Notes: generated by a model not told the origin, from the letters alone. Shown: positions 6,948 through 13,787, numbered from the stretch's first letter. The stretch: DNA of 14,893 bases from DAOUAJ01 sp034433615 (GCA_034433615.1 DAOUAJ010000258.1:1-14893); one strand, 5' to 3'. A program made the numbers and translations.

Positions 6948-8324
6948 TTAACCTGCCAGATTATACAAGAAGTGAACGATCGCTTCCATGCCCCGATACC
7001 AGGTGGGCAGATGCAATTTTTCGTTGGGGGCGTGCACGTTATCGTCCGGCAGGCCGAAGCCGGTCAAAACAGAGTCCACTCCCAGGAGCTTCTGCATCTG
7101 CGCCACGACAGGGACACTACCCCCTTCACGCTTGAAGGCGGGCTGTCTGCCCCATACCGCCTCCAGGGCCTGACTGAGAGCCCGCACGCCCGGCGAATGC
7201 CGATCGCTGATCGAAGCCGGGCTTCCTACCATGGGGATCACCTCCCACCGAATAGTAGGGGGAGCATTGACTTCCAGGTAACGCAGCAACTGCCGATGCA
7301 CCTCGTCGGGGTCCTGGTCAGGCACCAGGCGCAGGGAGATTTTGGCCATGGCCCAGGCAGGGATCACCGTCTTGGACCCCTCGCCGGTGAAGCCGGCCAG
7401 AAGGCCGTTGACCTCCAACGTCGGGCGGGCCCCCGTGCGCTCGACCGGGCTGTAGCCCCATTCTCCCCACAGGACAGGCACACCCGTCCCTTGTAAGTAG
7501 AAGTCCTCACCCATGGGCAGGCGAGCCAGCTCGGCGCGCTCCTGGGCATCCAGCGGACGCACCTTGTCGTAGAAGCCAGGCAGGGTGACGCGCCCCTGGC
7601 CGTCGTGCATGCCTGCGATCAGCTCGCACAGAGCCTGGGCCGGGTTGTGCACCACGCCGCCGTAGAGGCCAGAGTGAAGGTCGTGGGCCGGGCCGTAGAC
7701 GCGCAGCTCGAAATAAGCGAGGCCACGCAGCGCGTAGGTGATGGTGGGGAGATCAGCGGCGATCATCCCCGCGTCCGGGTTAAAGCAGAAGTCGCAAGCG
7801 AGTAAGCCCTTGTGGCCGGCGATGAACTCCCCCAGGCTAGGCGAACCGATCTCCTCCTCACCCTCGATGAGGAACTTGACGTTGACCGGCAGGGTGCCTG
7901 TGCGGACCACAGCCTCTATCGCCTTGAGCGCGGCCATGGTCTGGCCCTTGTTGTCCGAAGCCCCGCGCGCGACCAGGTTATCGCCACGCAGCGTGGGTTC
8001 AAAGGGGTCGCTCTGCCACAGGTCTAGCGGGTCGGGGGGTTGCACGTCGTAATGGCCGTAGATCAGCACGATGGGGGCGCCAGGGCCAGCGGCCAGGAAC
8101 TCGCCGTACACCACAGGATGGCCGGCGGTGGGAAAGACCTCCACCCGTCCCATGCCCAGATCACGCAACCGACCAGCTATCCACTCGGCACAGCGTCGCA
8201 TGTTCGCCTGATGCTGCGGATCTGTCGAGACGGACGGGATCGAAACGACCTCCTTCAGCTCGTCCAGGAACCGCTCGCGATGCTCCCGGATGTATCGAAT
8301 AGCCGCACTACGAGAATCCGACAT
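6948..8324 (-). CDS. M20-family metallodipeptidase (CNDP/ArgE/DapE superfamily)
   Basis: A 458-residue dizinc amidohydrolase expected to cleave dipeptides or related amides in the cytoplasm. All metal and catalytic residues are present: H91 and catalytic D93 (YGHYDVQP), bridging D124 (GASDNKG), general base E157 and ligand E158 (EGEEEIGSP), D184 (NPDAG) and H431 (DDNVHAPNE). The lid domain (about 200-325) keeps HDLHSGLYGG, with the His that completes the active site across the dimer. Length and architecture fit the long CNDP-like dipeptidases rather than DapE. Substrate is not predictable from sequence alone. GAGG lies about 8 nt before the ATG. It follows a small unknown gene by 15 nt and probably shares its transcript. 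Confidence 0.94.
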   Translation of the reverse strand: MSDSRSAAIRYIREHRERFLDELKEVVSIPSVSTDPQHQANMRRCAEWIAGRLRDLGMGRVEVFPTAGHPVVYGEFLAAGPGAPIVLIYGHYDVQPPDPLDLWQSDPFEPTLRGDNLVARGASDNKGQTMAALKAIEAVVRTGTLPVNVKFLIEGEEEIGSPSLGEFIAGHKGLLACDFCFNPDAGMIAADLPTITYALRGLAYFELRVYGPAHDLHSGLYGGVVHNPAQALCELIAGMHDGQGRVTLPGFYDKVRPLDAQERAELARLPMGEDFYLQGTGVPVLWGEWGYSPVERTGARPTLEVNGLLAGFTGEGSKTVIPAWAMAKISLRLVPDQDPDEVHRQLLRYLEVNAPPTIRWEVIPMVGSPASISDRHSPGVRALSQALEAVWGRQPAFKREGGSVPVVAQMQKLLGVDSVLTGFGLPDDNVHAPNEKLHLPTWYRGMEAIVHFLYNLAG

Positions 8325-8339
8325 GGTAGTGACCTCACT

Positions 8340-8552
8340 CTAACCCCAACATCTGCTTGGCTTTGCGATGCCGAAATCGTCCGCCTGCCCCAGAATCTGG
8401 CGAATTTCTTCCGGTGCTAAATGTCGGTACCGGGCACTCGTAAAAACGAGCTCATCACCTTCCGGTGTCACCAACTGAACGCCGCGCATTGGGCGGCTGG
8501 GCCGAGCCGGACTGCGTGGCCTGCCATGCCGCTTGCTTTGCTTCTTTCTCAT
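8340..8552 (-). CDS. small protein of unknown function, 70 residues
   Basis: The N-terminal 23 residues are strongly basic (MRKKQSKRHGRPRSPARPSR). They are followed by a compact segment, VQLVTPEGDELVFTSARYRH, and then LAPEEIRQIL. The alternation suggests a beta hairpin followed by a helix. I do not recognise a family. The ATG at 8552 is preceded by GGGGGAG, but with only a 2-nt gap. A longer in-frame version to 8735 runs through low-complexity Pro/Gly-rich sequence and is not supported. The stop lies 15 nt before the M20 peptidase start, which suggests co-transcription. A short DNA- or RNA-binding role would fit the basic end but is guesswork. Confidence 0.45.
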   Translation of the reverse strand: MRKKQSKRHGRPRSPARPSRPMRGVQLVTPEGDELVFTSARYRHLAPEEIRQILGQADDFGIAKPSRCWG

Positions 8553-8748
8553 GTCTCCCCCTATAGCCTCAGTAAACCGCAAGGGAGTGCTTTCTGAGCA
8601 AGGGTGATGGGTGCGAGGGGGCAGGGGAGCATTCTCCCTTGCTCCTCTGCTCCCGGGGCTTCCATCAGGAAAAACCCACCCCGGTGGGGCAGCACCTCCA
8701 GGTCTCCCCAATGGTTGCGGTTGACCAGGTCTCAAGATGTCGCCAGTA

Positions 8749-8775
8749 ATTATACAACGGAAAGCACTAAAACAA
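8749..8775 (-). promoter_or_regulatory. possible promoter for the small gene and M20 peptidase
   Basis: The minus strand carries TATAAT (+ strand 8749-8754), preceded by TTGTTT (+ strand 8770-8775). The spacer is 15 nt, shorter than the ideal 17. Transcription would run left through about 190 nt of structured leader to the ATG at 8552. The -10 is perfect, the -35 and spacing are not. Confidence 0.35.
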
Positions 8776-8873
8776 GAATGCCGTAGCTTGTGTGCCTAAG
8801 GAGAAAGCCACACGCCGCCTGATCTCTTAAGCTTGTGGGTCTTGCCCGTCACTGGGGTTTTAGAAGTCGCGGG

Positions 8874-8915
8874 GCCAGACCCGAAAGGTTTCCAGGCAAA
8901 CCCTTCGGGTCTGGC
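8874..8915. other. 42-nt near-perfect hairpin after the fucosidase remnant
   Basis: GCCAGACCCGAA (8874-8885) pairs exactly with TTCGGGTCTGGC (8904-8915). Continuing inward past a single A/C mismatch, GGTTT (8887-8891) pairs with AAACC (8898-8902), closing a 6-nt loop CCAGGC. It begins 5 nt after the fucosidase stop codon. No T-run follows on either strand, so it is not a standard intrinsic terminator. It could be a REP/MITE-like element or an mRNA 3'-end protector. Confidence 0.75.
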
Positions 8916-8920
8916 TCGCC

Positions 8921-9862
8921 TTACACCGCCGGCACGATGCGGAAGGCGAAGGCGTGCTCGCACGGCTTCTGCGGCGGCAACTCGATCGTCAGGCCGCGAG
9001 CACCGCGGGTCCACCGGAGCGGAACGGGGCTGCCCAGGAGCTCTACTTGGGAGATCTCCCGTTCCCATAACCCACTGCTCTCGCCGAGCGACCGGATGGT
9101 CACCTGGCCGCTCTCTGGCCAGGCCAGAACGATCGCATACAGCACGTCCCCCTTCGTCGTGAAGCGGACGTCCTCGCCGGTGAACGCGCTGCGTTTCGTG
9201 TCAGCGAAGGAGCCTGCGACCACCTGGGTGGGGCCCTCGCCGAAGACCTTCCATGGGCGGGTGCCGTAGATCGCCTCGCCGTTGACGCTCAACCACCGCC
9301 CGATCTCCAGCAGCATCCGCTCCTCCGGCTCGGGGATCGTGCCATCCGGCCGCGGGCCGATGTTCAGCAGCAGGCACCCGTTCTTGCTCACGATGTCGGC
9401 CAGGTCGTGGATGATCCAATCCACCGGCTTGTACTCGTGATGGGTGATGTAGCCCCAGGAGTTCTTCGACACAGAAGTATCTGTCTGCCAGAACAGTGGG
9501 CGGATATCGCCCAGTTGTCCCCGTTCAATGTCGAGGACGGCGGTGCCTTCGGGGAAGGCCTCGTGCTTGTAGTTGATGGCGACGCCCTGGCCCCATTGGG
9601 CGCCACGGTTGTAGTAAAAGGCGGCGAACTTCTGCAGGTACGGCTTAAAGACCGGCTGCTCGATCCACCAGTCGAACCAGACCAGTTGCGGTCGGTACTT
9701 GTCCACCAGCTCGCAGGTGCGCACCAGCCAGTCGTCCAGGTACTCGGCATCAGGCTGGGTTCCGTCCGGCTGGGCGGGGCCGTAGAAGTCGTAGAAGCGG
9801 GGGTCCTGTACATCCGAATCGAACTGCATTCCACCGTTCATGAACCACCAGTGCTCCAGGGT
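8921..9862 (-). pseudogene. GH29 alpha-L-fucosidase, N-terminally truncated
   Basis: The remaining part of an exo-alpha-L-fucosidase (retaining, GH29). The frame can be read in homologous sequence from LEHWWFMNGGMQFDSD through to a normal C-terminal beta-sandwich domain (about 200-306). The nucleophile Asp is present in YRPQLVWFDWW (D57 counting from the ATG at 9841). LLLNIGPRPDGTIPE is the usual late catalytic-domain motif. Family members are about 430-500 residues, so the first 130-190 residues, including the start of the barrel and the substrate-binding His pair, are missing. Similarity continues upstream of the ATG to about 9862, then the sequence changes character and a TAA lies at 9887-9889. 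The ATG at 9841 has no ribosome-binding site. I call it a broken gene; an intact 306-residue enzyme is unlikely. Confidence 0.85.
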
Positions 9863-9946
9863 GGATTTACCACTCTTTCTTTTATATTACCACCTCAGTA
9901 GGTTACCTGCAACATCTGCCGCTTCGGCTTTTTGCGTTGGAAATAA

Positions 9947-10075
9947 GGTGCCAGGCACTTGGTGGTGGTGTTCCTCGCCTGCATCACCGGCGGCGGCAAG
10001 ACCGAAGCCCACCTGAGCCAGGCCGATAGCAGTGTGTGCGACGAGCTACATGTTGAGCCCCCTTCAGCTATTTGA
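9947..10075 (+). pseudogene. possible fossil of a helicase-type ATPase (Walker A segment)
   Basis: A 42-codon open stretch between TAA (9944-9946) and TGA (10073-10075) reads VVVFLACITGGGKTEAHLS in its middle. The TGGGKTEA core is the motif I pattern of superfamily 2 helicases, including several defence-associated ones, although Cys replaces the Ala that usually precedes it. Nothing else of a helicase is present, so if real it is a small remnant. Chance similarity is possible. Confidence 0.3.
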
Positions 10076-10100
10076 CACCAGAACAAGAGAGATATATAAT
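10072..10100 (+). promoter_or_regulatory. perfect-consensus sigma70 promoter of vapBC
   Basis: TTGACA (10072-10077), 17 nt, TATAAT (10095-10100): both hexamers and the spacer match the consensus exactly. The start site would be near 10107, giving a leader of about 37 nt to the antitoxin ATG at 10144. Confidence 0.8.
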
Positions 10101-10127
10101 CATCTTGCAATTCAATGTTTCGTCTTG
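10084..10127 (+). promoter_or_regulatory. possible VapB operator half-sites
   Basis: CAAGA at 10084-10088 is followed by its complement TCTTG at 10103-10107, so an inverted pair spans the -10 box. A second TCTTG lies at 10123-10127. Starts are 19 and 20 nt apart, about two helical turns. VapBC operons usually repress themselves through such sites over the promoter. Five-base half-sites are weak evidence. Confidence 0.3.
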
Positions 10128-10143
10128 TCAACGGAGGGATTCC

Positions 10144-10392
10144 ATGCAGACAATCGTCTCTATACGCTGGCAAACAGTCATCCCTCGCGGGATTCGACAG
10201 GCTTTGGACATCAAACCCCACACGAAGTTGGAATGGCAGGTGAGAGATGGTGTCATTATTGTCCATCCCATTCCGCCCGACCCCGTTCAAGCTGCCAGGG
10301 GGATGCTTAAAGGACGAGGTCTGACTACCGAAACGTTACTGGCAGAGCGTTCCATACAGCGGAGCAAGGAACGGGCACAGGAGGAACGCTAG
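10144..10392 (+). CDS. AbrB/MazE-fold antitoxin (VapB-type)
   Basis: An 82-residue protein. The first 45 residues (IRWQTVIPRGIRQALDIKPH, followed by VRDGVIIVHPI) form a swapped-hairpin AbrB DNA-binding domain. The charged C-terminal 35 residues would wrap and inhibit the toxin. It should neutralise the downstream PIN nuclease and repress the operon. ATG 10144 has GGAGG at 10133-10137, 6 nt upstream; the in-frame ATG at 10072 lies inside the promoter and is rejected. The stop codon TAG directly abuts the toxin ATG, so translation is coupled. The usual family pattern is V-T-I-P-K; here it is VIPRG. Confidence 0.87.
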   Translation: MQTIVSIRWQTVIPRGIRQALDIKPHTKLEWQVRDGVIIVHPIPPDPVQAARGMLKGRGLTTETLLAERSIQRSKERAQEER

Positions 10393-10824
10393 ATGCCCGT
10401 CTACGTGCTGGATACGTCAGCCCTCTTGACAGTGCTCAACGATGAAGAGGGTGCCGATGCAGTCCTGGGGATCCTGGCCAACGCCCGTCGCGAGGGAGGG
10501 AGTAGCGAGGCTACAACGGTGTATCTCCCCTTTATGGCCCTGATGGAGCTGGAATATCTCACGCTGCGCAAGCTCAGCCGGGAAGAGACCCAGAAGGTCA
10601 TCACGACGGTCAAGGCGTGGCCGGTGAAGTTGAGGGAATCCACAGAAGCATGGCGCAGCGAAGCGGCGATGATCAAGGCGACAACAAGCCTTTCGGTTGC
10701 CGATGCCTGGATCTGTGGGTTGGCCAGGCTGCTCGGGGCCGAACTGGTGCACAAGGATCCTGAGTACGAAGCAGTGGGTGGCCTGCGGAGTCTTGGCCTG
10801 CCCTATAAGACCGAGGAGGAGTAA
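10393..10824 (+). CDS. PIN-domain toxin ribonuclease (VapC family)
   Basis: A 143-residue PIN nuclease that would cleave RNA (often tRNA or rRNA in this family) with Mg2+ or Mn2+ when released from its antitoxin. The acidic quartet is intact: D7 (VLDTSAL), E52 or E54 (MELEYL), D104 (SVADAWICGLA) and D122 (VHKDPEYEAV). Length is normal. The start ATG follows the antitoxin TAG with no gap and no separate ribosome-binding site, consistent with coupling. The toxin looks active. The pair is convergent with the glycosyltransferase gene, whose stop is 34 nt away. Confidence 0.92.
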   Translation: MPVYVLDTSALLTVLNDEEGADAVLGILANARREGGSSEATTVYLPFMALMELEYLTLRKLSREETQKVITTVKAWPVKLRESTEAWRSEAAMIKATTSLSVADAWICGLARLLGAELVHKDPEYEAVGGLRSLGLPYKTEEE

Positions 10825-10858
10825 GCTACTACATCGCTGCCACCTGCTGTCTAGGCCG

Positions 10859-12130
10859 CTAAGCGAAGTCTCGAAACCGGAGGATCTTCAGAGCTGGAGA
10901 TTCTTCGGGTTTTGTTTCCCCTTGCGGCTGGATTGGGCGAGACATCCCGCTACTCGCCTGCGGGATCAGCCGCAACAACTGATCCACGATCGTCAATGTG
11001 GCGTCGGGGCGGGCCAGCGCGCGGGCGCGGGCTTTCATCTGGGCCAGCTCGGGGTTATCAGGCTGCAACCACCTTGCCACGATCCGGGCGATCTCCGCTG
11101 GCTCCTCGGCATAGGCGCCGACCCGGTTATCTACCACGTAGGGCACATTGCCTGTCTCCTGCCCCGGGACGAACCCGCAGAGGAGGATGGGAAGGCCAAG
11201 GATGAGTGCCTCGCTGATGGTGCTGGGGCCGGCCTTGGTGACGATGCAATCGGACGCGCCCATCCAGTCAGGCATATTGTGCACGAACCCCTGAATCGAG
11301 ACGGGGATGGGCCATGCGCGATTTTCTAACCGTCTGCGCAGCGCCTCGTTACGCCCGCAGATCACTACCATCTGGGCGGGTGTCGTCCGTCCCAGTGCAT
11401 CGGCCACGGCGACGGCAATGGGCTCGACCGGCCCCATCCCCTCGCCACCGCTCACGAGGAGAACGGTCGGCAAATCAGGCTTGAGCCCCAGCCGCACCCG
11501 CATGGCCGTCCGGTGCGCCTGAGCCATCGGTGGCAGGCTAAACTTGAGGCTCACCGGCAGGCCAGTCGTCACCACCCGTTCCGGCGGCATGCCATAGCGG
11601 ATGGCGCGCTGGCGAGCAGCCTCGGTAGGCACACAACAGAGGTCAACTCGAGGATTGAACCAGGCAATGGGCGCTGTGACCAGATCGGTGACGACGGCGG
11701 CGAAGGGGACTGTTAATCCAGCCCGCCGCAGCACACGGAGGGCCGCGTGGTTGAGCAGCGGATGGGCGGTAACGACCAGATCGGGGTCCTGCTGTCGGAA
11801 GTAGGCGCCCACCGGGCGATAGGCCAGCGGCGCGAACACCGGACCGATCGCCCGAATGATCAGCGGCCGCTCGCCCAGGTGCCAGACCGTGCGCCACAGC
11901 CACATCGCGTCGTCCACCATGGGGCGATAGGTGCGGCGCAACTGATTGAGGGGCCAGAAGGTATGCTCGGTAATCAGGTCAACGATCACCACGTTCACCT
12001 GATCGCCCAGGCGGGCGCGAAACCCCTCGGCCAGCGCCTGCGCCGCGCTGCGATGCCCGCCGCCCGTATCTGAGATGAGAATCAGCACCTTGATCTGTTG
12101 TTTCTTGCCGGTTTGTCCTGTTTGTTCCAC
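10859..12130 (-). CDS. MGDG-synthase-like glycosyltransferase (GT28)
   Basis: A 423-residue membrane-associated glycosyltransferase expected to transfer galactose or glucose from a UDP-sugar to diacylglycerol. The N-terminal acceptor domain carries LILISDTGGGHRSAAQAL (16-33), the glycine-rich loop of MGDG synthases and UgtP. The donor domain has VLLVSGGEGMG (223-233), GFVHNMPDWMGASDCIVTKA (281-300), GPSTISEAL (301-309) and PGQETGNVPYVV (322-333), very close to plant MGD1. Chloroflexota homologues are known to be related to the plant enzymes. The annotated start is GTG at 12130 with no clear ribosome-binding site; the conserved domain begins at about residue 13, so the true start is uncertain by a few codons. 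The last 30 residues are poorly conserved. It lies 78 nt downstream of the PLP-enzyme gene. Confidence 0.9.
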   Translation of the reverse strand: MEQTGQTGKKQQIKVLILISDTGGGHRSAAQALAEGFRARLGDQVNVVIVDLITEHTFWPLNQLRRTYRPMVDDAMWLWRTVWHLGERPLIIRAIGPVFAPLAYRPVGAYFRQQDPDLVVTAHPLLNHAALRVLRRAGLTVPFAAVVTDLVTAPIAWFNPRVDLCCVPTEAARQRAIRYGMPPERVVTTGLPVSLKFSLPPMAQAHRTAMRVRLGLKPDLPTVLLVSGGEGMGPVEPIAVAVADALGRTTPAQMVVICGRNEALRRRLENRAWPIPVSIQGFVHNMPDWMGASDCIVTKAGPSTISEALILGLPILLCGFVPGQETGNVPYVVDNRVGAYAEEPAEIARIVARWLQPDNPELAQMKARARALARPDATLTIVDQLLRLIPQASSGMSRPIQPQGETKPEESPALKILRFRDFA

Positions 12131-12165
12131 AGTGACTTAACCGATTCCCCAGGCTAGTCATTCTG

Positions 12166-12191
12166 CTACCCTGGCCGATGGCTTGGGGTAG
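12166..12191. other. short hairpin between the PLP-enzyme and glycosyltransferase genes
   Basis: CTACCC (12166-12171) pairs with GGGTAG (12186-12191), with an inner GCC-GAT-GGC mini-stem. It sits in the 78-nt spacer just after the PLP-enzyme stop. No T-run follows, so a terminator role is doubtful; it may reduce read-through into the glycosyltransferase. Confidence 0.35.
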
Positions 12192-12208
12192 GCTGCGAAT
12201 GAGATGCC

Positions 12209-13252
12209 TTACTGCACCTTGCCCCGGGCCAGAATGGGCCACACGGCCTCCACCCGGCCACCGCGCAGGCCATAGATCACGTCGTGCAGGTTGCTCACCC
12301 CGCAGGCGTGATTGGGGATCACCGTCACCCGTTCGCCGATCTCCGGCTTGTGGGCGCAGCGGCTGACGTCCACATAGCCGTGCTCCTCGTTCATGCGGTA
12401 GATGGCTGCGTCGGGATACTCCACGATATGCCCCATAGGCAGCCCGCCGTCGCTGGAGAAGGTCTTGCTCCCCCCGTCCAGGATGGCCCGCTCCGGTGTA
12501 GGGCGGCTCACCACGGTGCAGATCACCCTCTGAGCGCACTGCTCAAGAGCACACCAGCCACGTTGAACCGTCGTCCAGTCGTTGTAGACATACGTGCCTA
12601 CCCGAATCTCCGTCAGCCCGGGGACCTCGTGCGAGCGGTAAGCTGCACCGGTGCCGCCACCGCTCACCATCTCCGCCGGCAGCCCGGCCGCCGCCAGCGC
12701 ATTGAGGAAGGCGCGCAGCCGGGGCGCGCTCTCCGGATCGCTGGGGTAGATCATCACGCCGCGATAGTGTAGCTCTGGCATCCGGTCAATCGCCTGAGCC
12801 AGCGCCACCGCCTCCTCTGGTGTGTGTACGCCTGCCCGCTCGATCTCCCCCTCCAGCTCCAGGATGACATCAAGGGGCTGACCCGCCTGAGCTGCAGCCC
12901 ACGCCAGCCCGCGCACCGTGGCCAGTGAGTCCGCCGCTACCGTCAGGTGGCACTGGGACATAAGGCGCGTCAGCCGCTCCAGCTTGGCCGGGCCGACGAT
13001 GTTGTATGGGATCAGGATGTCGTCAAAGCCGGCCGCGGCGAACACTTCCGCCTCTCCCAACTTCTGGCAGGCGATGCCCTGCCCGCCCGCTCGCGCCTGC
13101 AGGTGGGCAATGGCCGGAGCCTTGTGCGTCTTGATATGGGGACGCAGCCGGAGATTGTGCGCGTTGCAGTAGGCCTGCAGTCGCCGGATGTTCTCCTCCA
13201 TTATGTCCAGGTCAACCGTCAACACGGGCGTGTCCAGATCGTCGCGGTGCAT
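12209..13252 (-). CDS. D-threonine aldolase / D-serine dehydratase-like PLP enzyme (fold type III)
   Basis: A 347-residue cytoplasmic enzyme with an alanine-racemase-like barrel (about 1-230) and a C-terminal beta domain. RPHIKTHKAPAIA (37-49) contains the PLP lysine; SGGGTGAAY (197-205) is the phosphate-binding loop. RVTVIPNHACGVSNLHD (308-324) carries the His-x-Cys metal site (H315, C317) that marks the DSD1/D-threonine aldolase group, so it is metal-dependent and not a simple racemase. The sequence does not decide between dehydration of D-serine and retro-aldol cleavage of D-threonine or other 3-hydroxy-D-amino acids. GGAGG (+ strand 13257-13261) lies 4 nt before the ATG. The gene follows ridA, separated by a 141-nt structured spacer. 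RidA deals with reactive enamines such as 2-aminoacrylate, which a dehydratase would release. Confidence 0.9.
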   Translation of the reverse strand: MHRDDLDTPVLTVDLDIMEENIRRLQAYCNAHNLRLRPHIKTHKAPAIAHLQARAGGQGIACQKLGEAEVFAAAGFDDILIPYNIVGPAKLERLTRLMSQCHLTVAADSLATVRGLAWAAAQAGQPLDVILELEGEIERAGVHTPEEAVALAQAIDRMPELHYRGVMIYPSDPESAPRLRAFLNALAAAGLPAEMVSGGGTGAAYRSHEVPGLTEIRVGTYVYNDWTTVQRGWCALEQCAQRVICTVVSRPTPERAILDGGSKTFSSDGGLPMGHIVEYPDAAIYRMNEEHGYVDVSRCAHKPEIGERVTVIPNHACGVSNLHDVIYGLRGGRVEAVWPILARGKVQ

Positions 13253-13278
13253 AATGCCTCCTCAGAAAGCGCTCATGC

Positions 13279-13368
13279 ACGCGGGAATGGGATACAGGAT
13301 GCCAGATACAGGATGCAGGAACCGATCCTGCATCTGGCGTCTTGCACCTGCTGTGTATGCACCCGCGT
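13279..13368. repeat. structured spacer: 14-bp tandem repeat and nested inverted repeats
   Basis: GATACAGGATGCCA (13291-13304) is repeated as GATACAGGATGCAG (13305-13318). GATGCAGGA (13312-13320) pairs with TCCTGCATC (13326-13334) over a 5-nt loop. An outer pair, ACGCGGG (13279-13285) and CCCGCGT (13362-13368), encloses the whole. It lies between ridA and the PLP-enzyme gene and looks like a dispersed intergenic element rather than coding DNA. Confidence 0.6.
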
Positions 13369-13393
13369 CCTCTGAAATGAATCGGTGCTCCCT

Positions 13394-13771
13394 TCAGTCC
13401 GGCAACGCCACGATGGCGTCAATCTCTACCAGAATGCGGGGCAGATCAGACTGCACCGTCGTGCGCGCTGGATATGGCTCCGGAAAGTAGCGCTTGTAGA
13501 TCTCGTTGTAGATCGGGAAGTGGGCCATATCCTTGAGGTAGGCGTTCACCTTAACCACGTCGGCCAGGGTGGCGCCGGCCGCCTCCACGATGGCCTTAAC
13601 GTTCTCCAGACATTGGGTCACCTGGGCCTCGATCCCGTCAGGGATCTGGCCTGTGGCCGGGTCGGCCGGGCCCTGCCCGGCCACGTACAGGGTGCGCCCG
13701 CCCGTGATGACCCCTTGAGAGTAGGGGCCGATTGGGCGGGGGGCTTTGTCGGTGCGGACGATCTCTTTCAT
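13394..13771 (-). CDS. ridA: RidA-family enamine/imine deaminase
   Basis: A 125-residue member of the YjgF/YER057c/UK114 family, a cytoplasmic trimer that hydrolyses reactive enamines and imines made by PLP-dependent dehydratases to ketoacids and ammonia. Signatures are IGPYSQGV (14-21), LYVAGQGPADPATG (28-41), CLENVKAIVEAAGATLADVV (54-73), the catalytic Arg in YPARTTVQ (R103) and VEIDAIV (115-121). The invariant Arg supports RidA-type activity over the inactive Rid subgroups. AAAGGAG lies 6 nt upstream of the ATG. Its downstream neighbour is the D-serine dehydratase-like enzyme. Upstream lie a heptad array and a cyclase fragment, so it probably has its own promoter, not recognised here. Confidence 0.93.
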   Translation of the reverse strand: MKEIVRTDKAPRPIGPYSQGVITGGRTLYVAGQGPADPATGQIPDGIEAQVTQCLENVKAIVEAAGATLADVVKVNAYLKDMAHFPIYNEIYKRYFPEPYPARTTVQSDLPRILVEIDAIVALPD

Positions 13772-13787
13772 GAGTTGCTCCTTTGAA

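Larger units (their letters stand above)
8553..8920. other. non-coding region with several hairpins, leader of the small gene/M20 unit
   Basis: No convincing gene lies in these 368 nt. Structure visible: an 11-bp stem with one mismatch (8621-8631 with 8640-8650); a competing 9-bp inverted repeat GAGCAAGGG/CCCTTGCTC (8596-8604, 8636-8644); and on the minus strand CCCAC-CGGG-GTGGG followed by TTTTT near 8671-8688, which looks like a weak terminator or attenuator. A possible minus-strand promoter is at 8749-8775. The 42-nt hairpin at 8874-8915 closes the fucosidase remnant. One minus-strand frame (about 8552-8728) stays open for nearly 60 codons without a good start and may be a decayed gene. 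Confidence 0.45.
9863..10143. other. junction region between the fucosidase remnant and vapBC
   Basis: An AT-richer patch (9863-9910) follows the fucosidase breakpoint. Next comes a small GCCG-CTT-CGGC hairpin with TTTTT (9918-9933), too short to call a terminator. GTGCC-A-GGCAC (9948-9958) is a short palindrome resembling cores seen in REP-like repeats. A helicase-like fragment (9947-10075) and the vapBC promoter (10072-10100) follow. Nothing else is recognised. Confidence 0.5.

Noticed and set aside
8553..8735. N-terminal extension of the small protein
   Set aside because: Pro/Gly-rich, no ribosome-binding site, and passes through the hairpin region.
9918..9933. Intrinsic terminator GCCG-CTT-CGGC-TTTTT
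   Set aside because: Only a 4-bp stem with a 3-nt loop and no intact gene ending before it.
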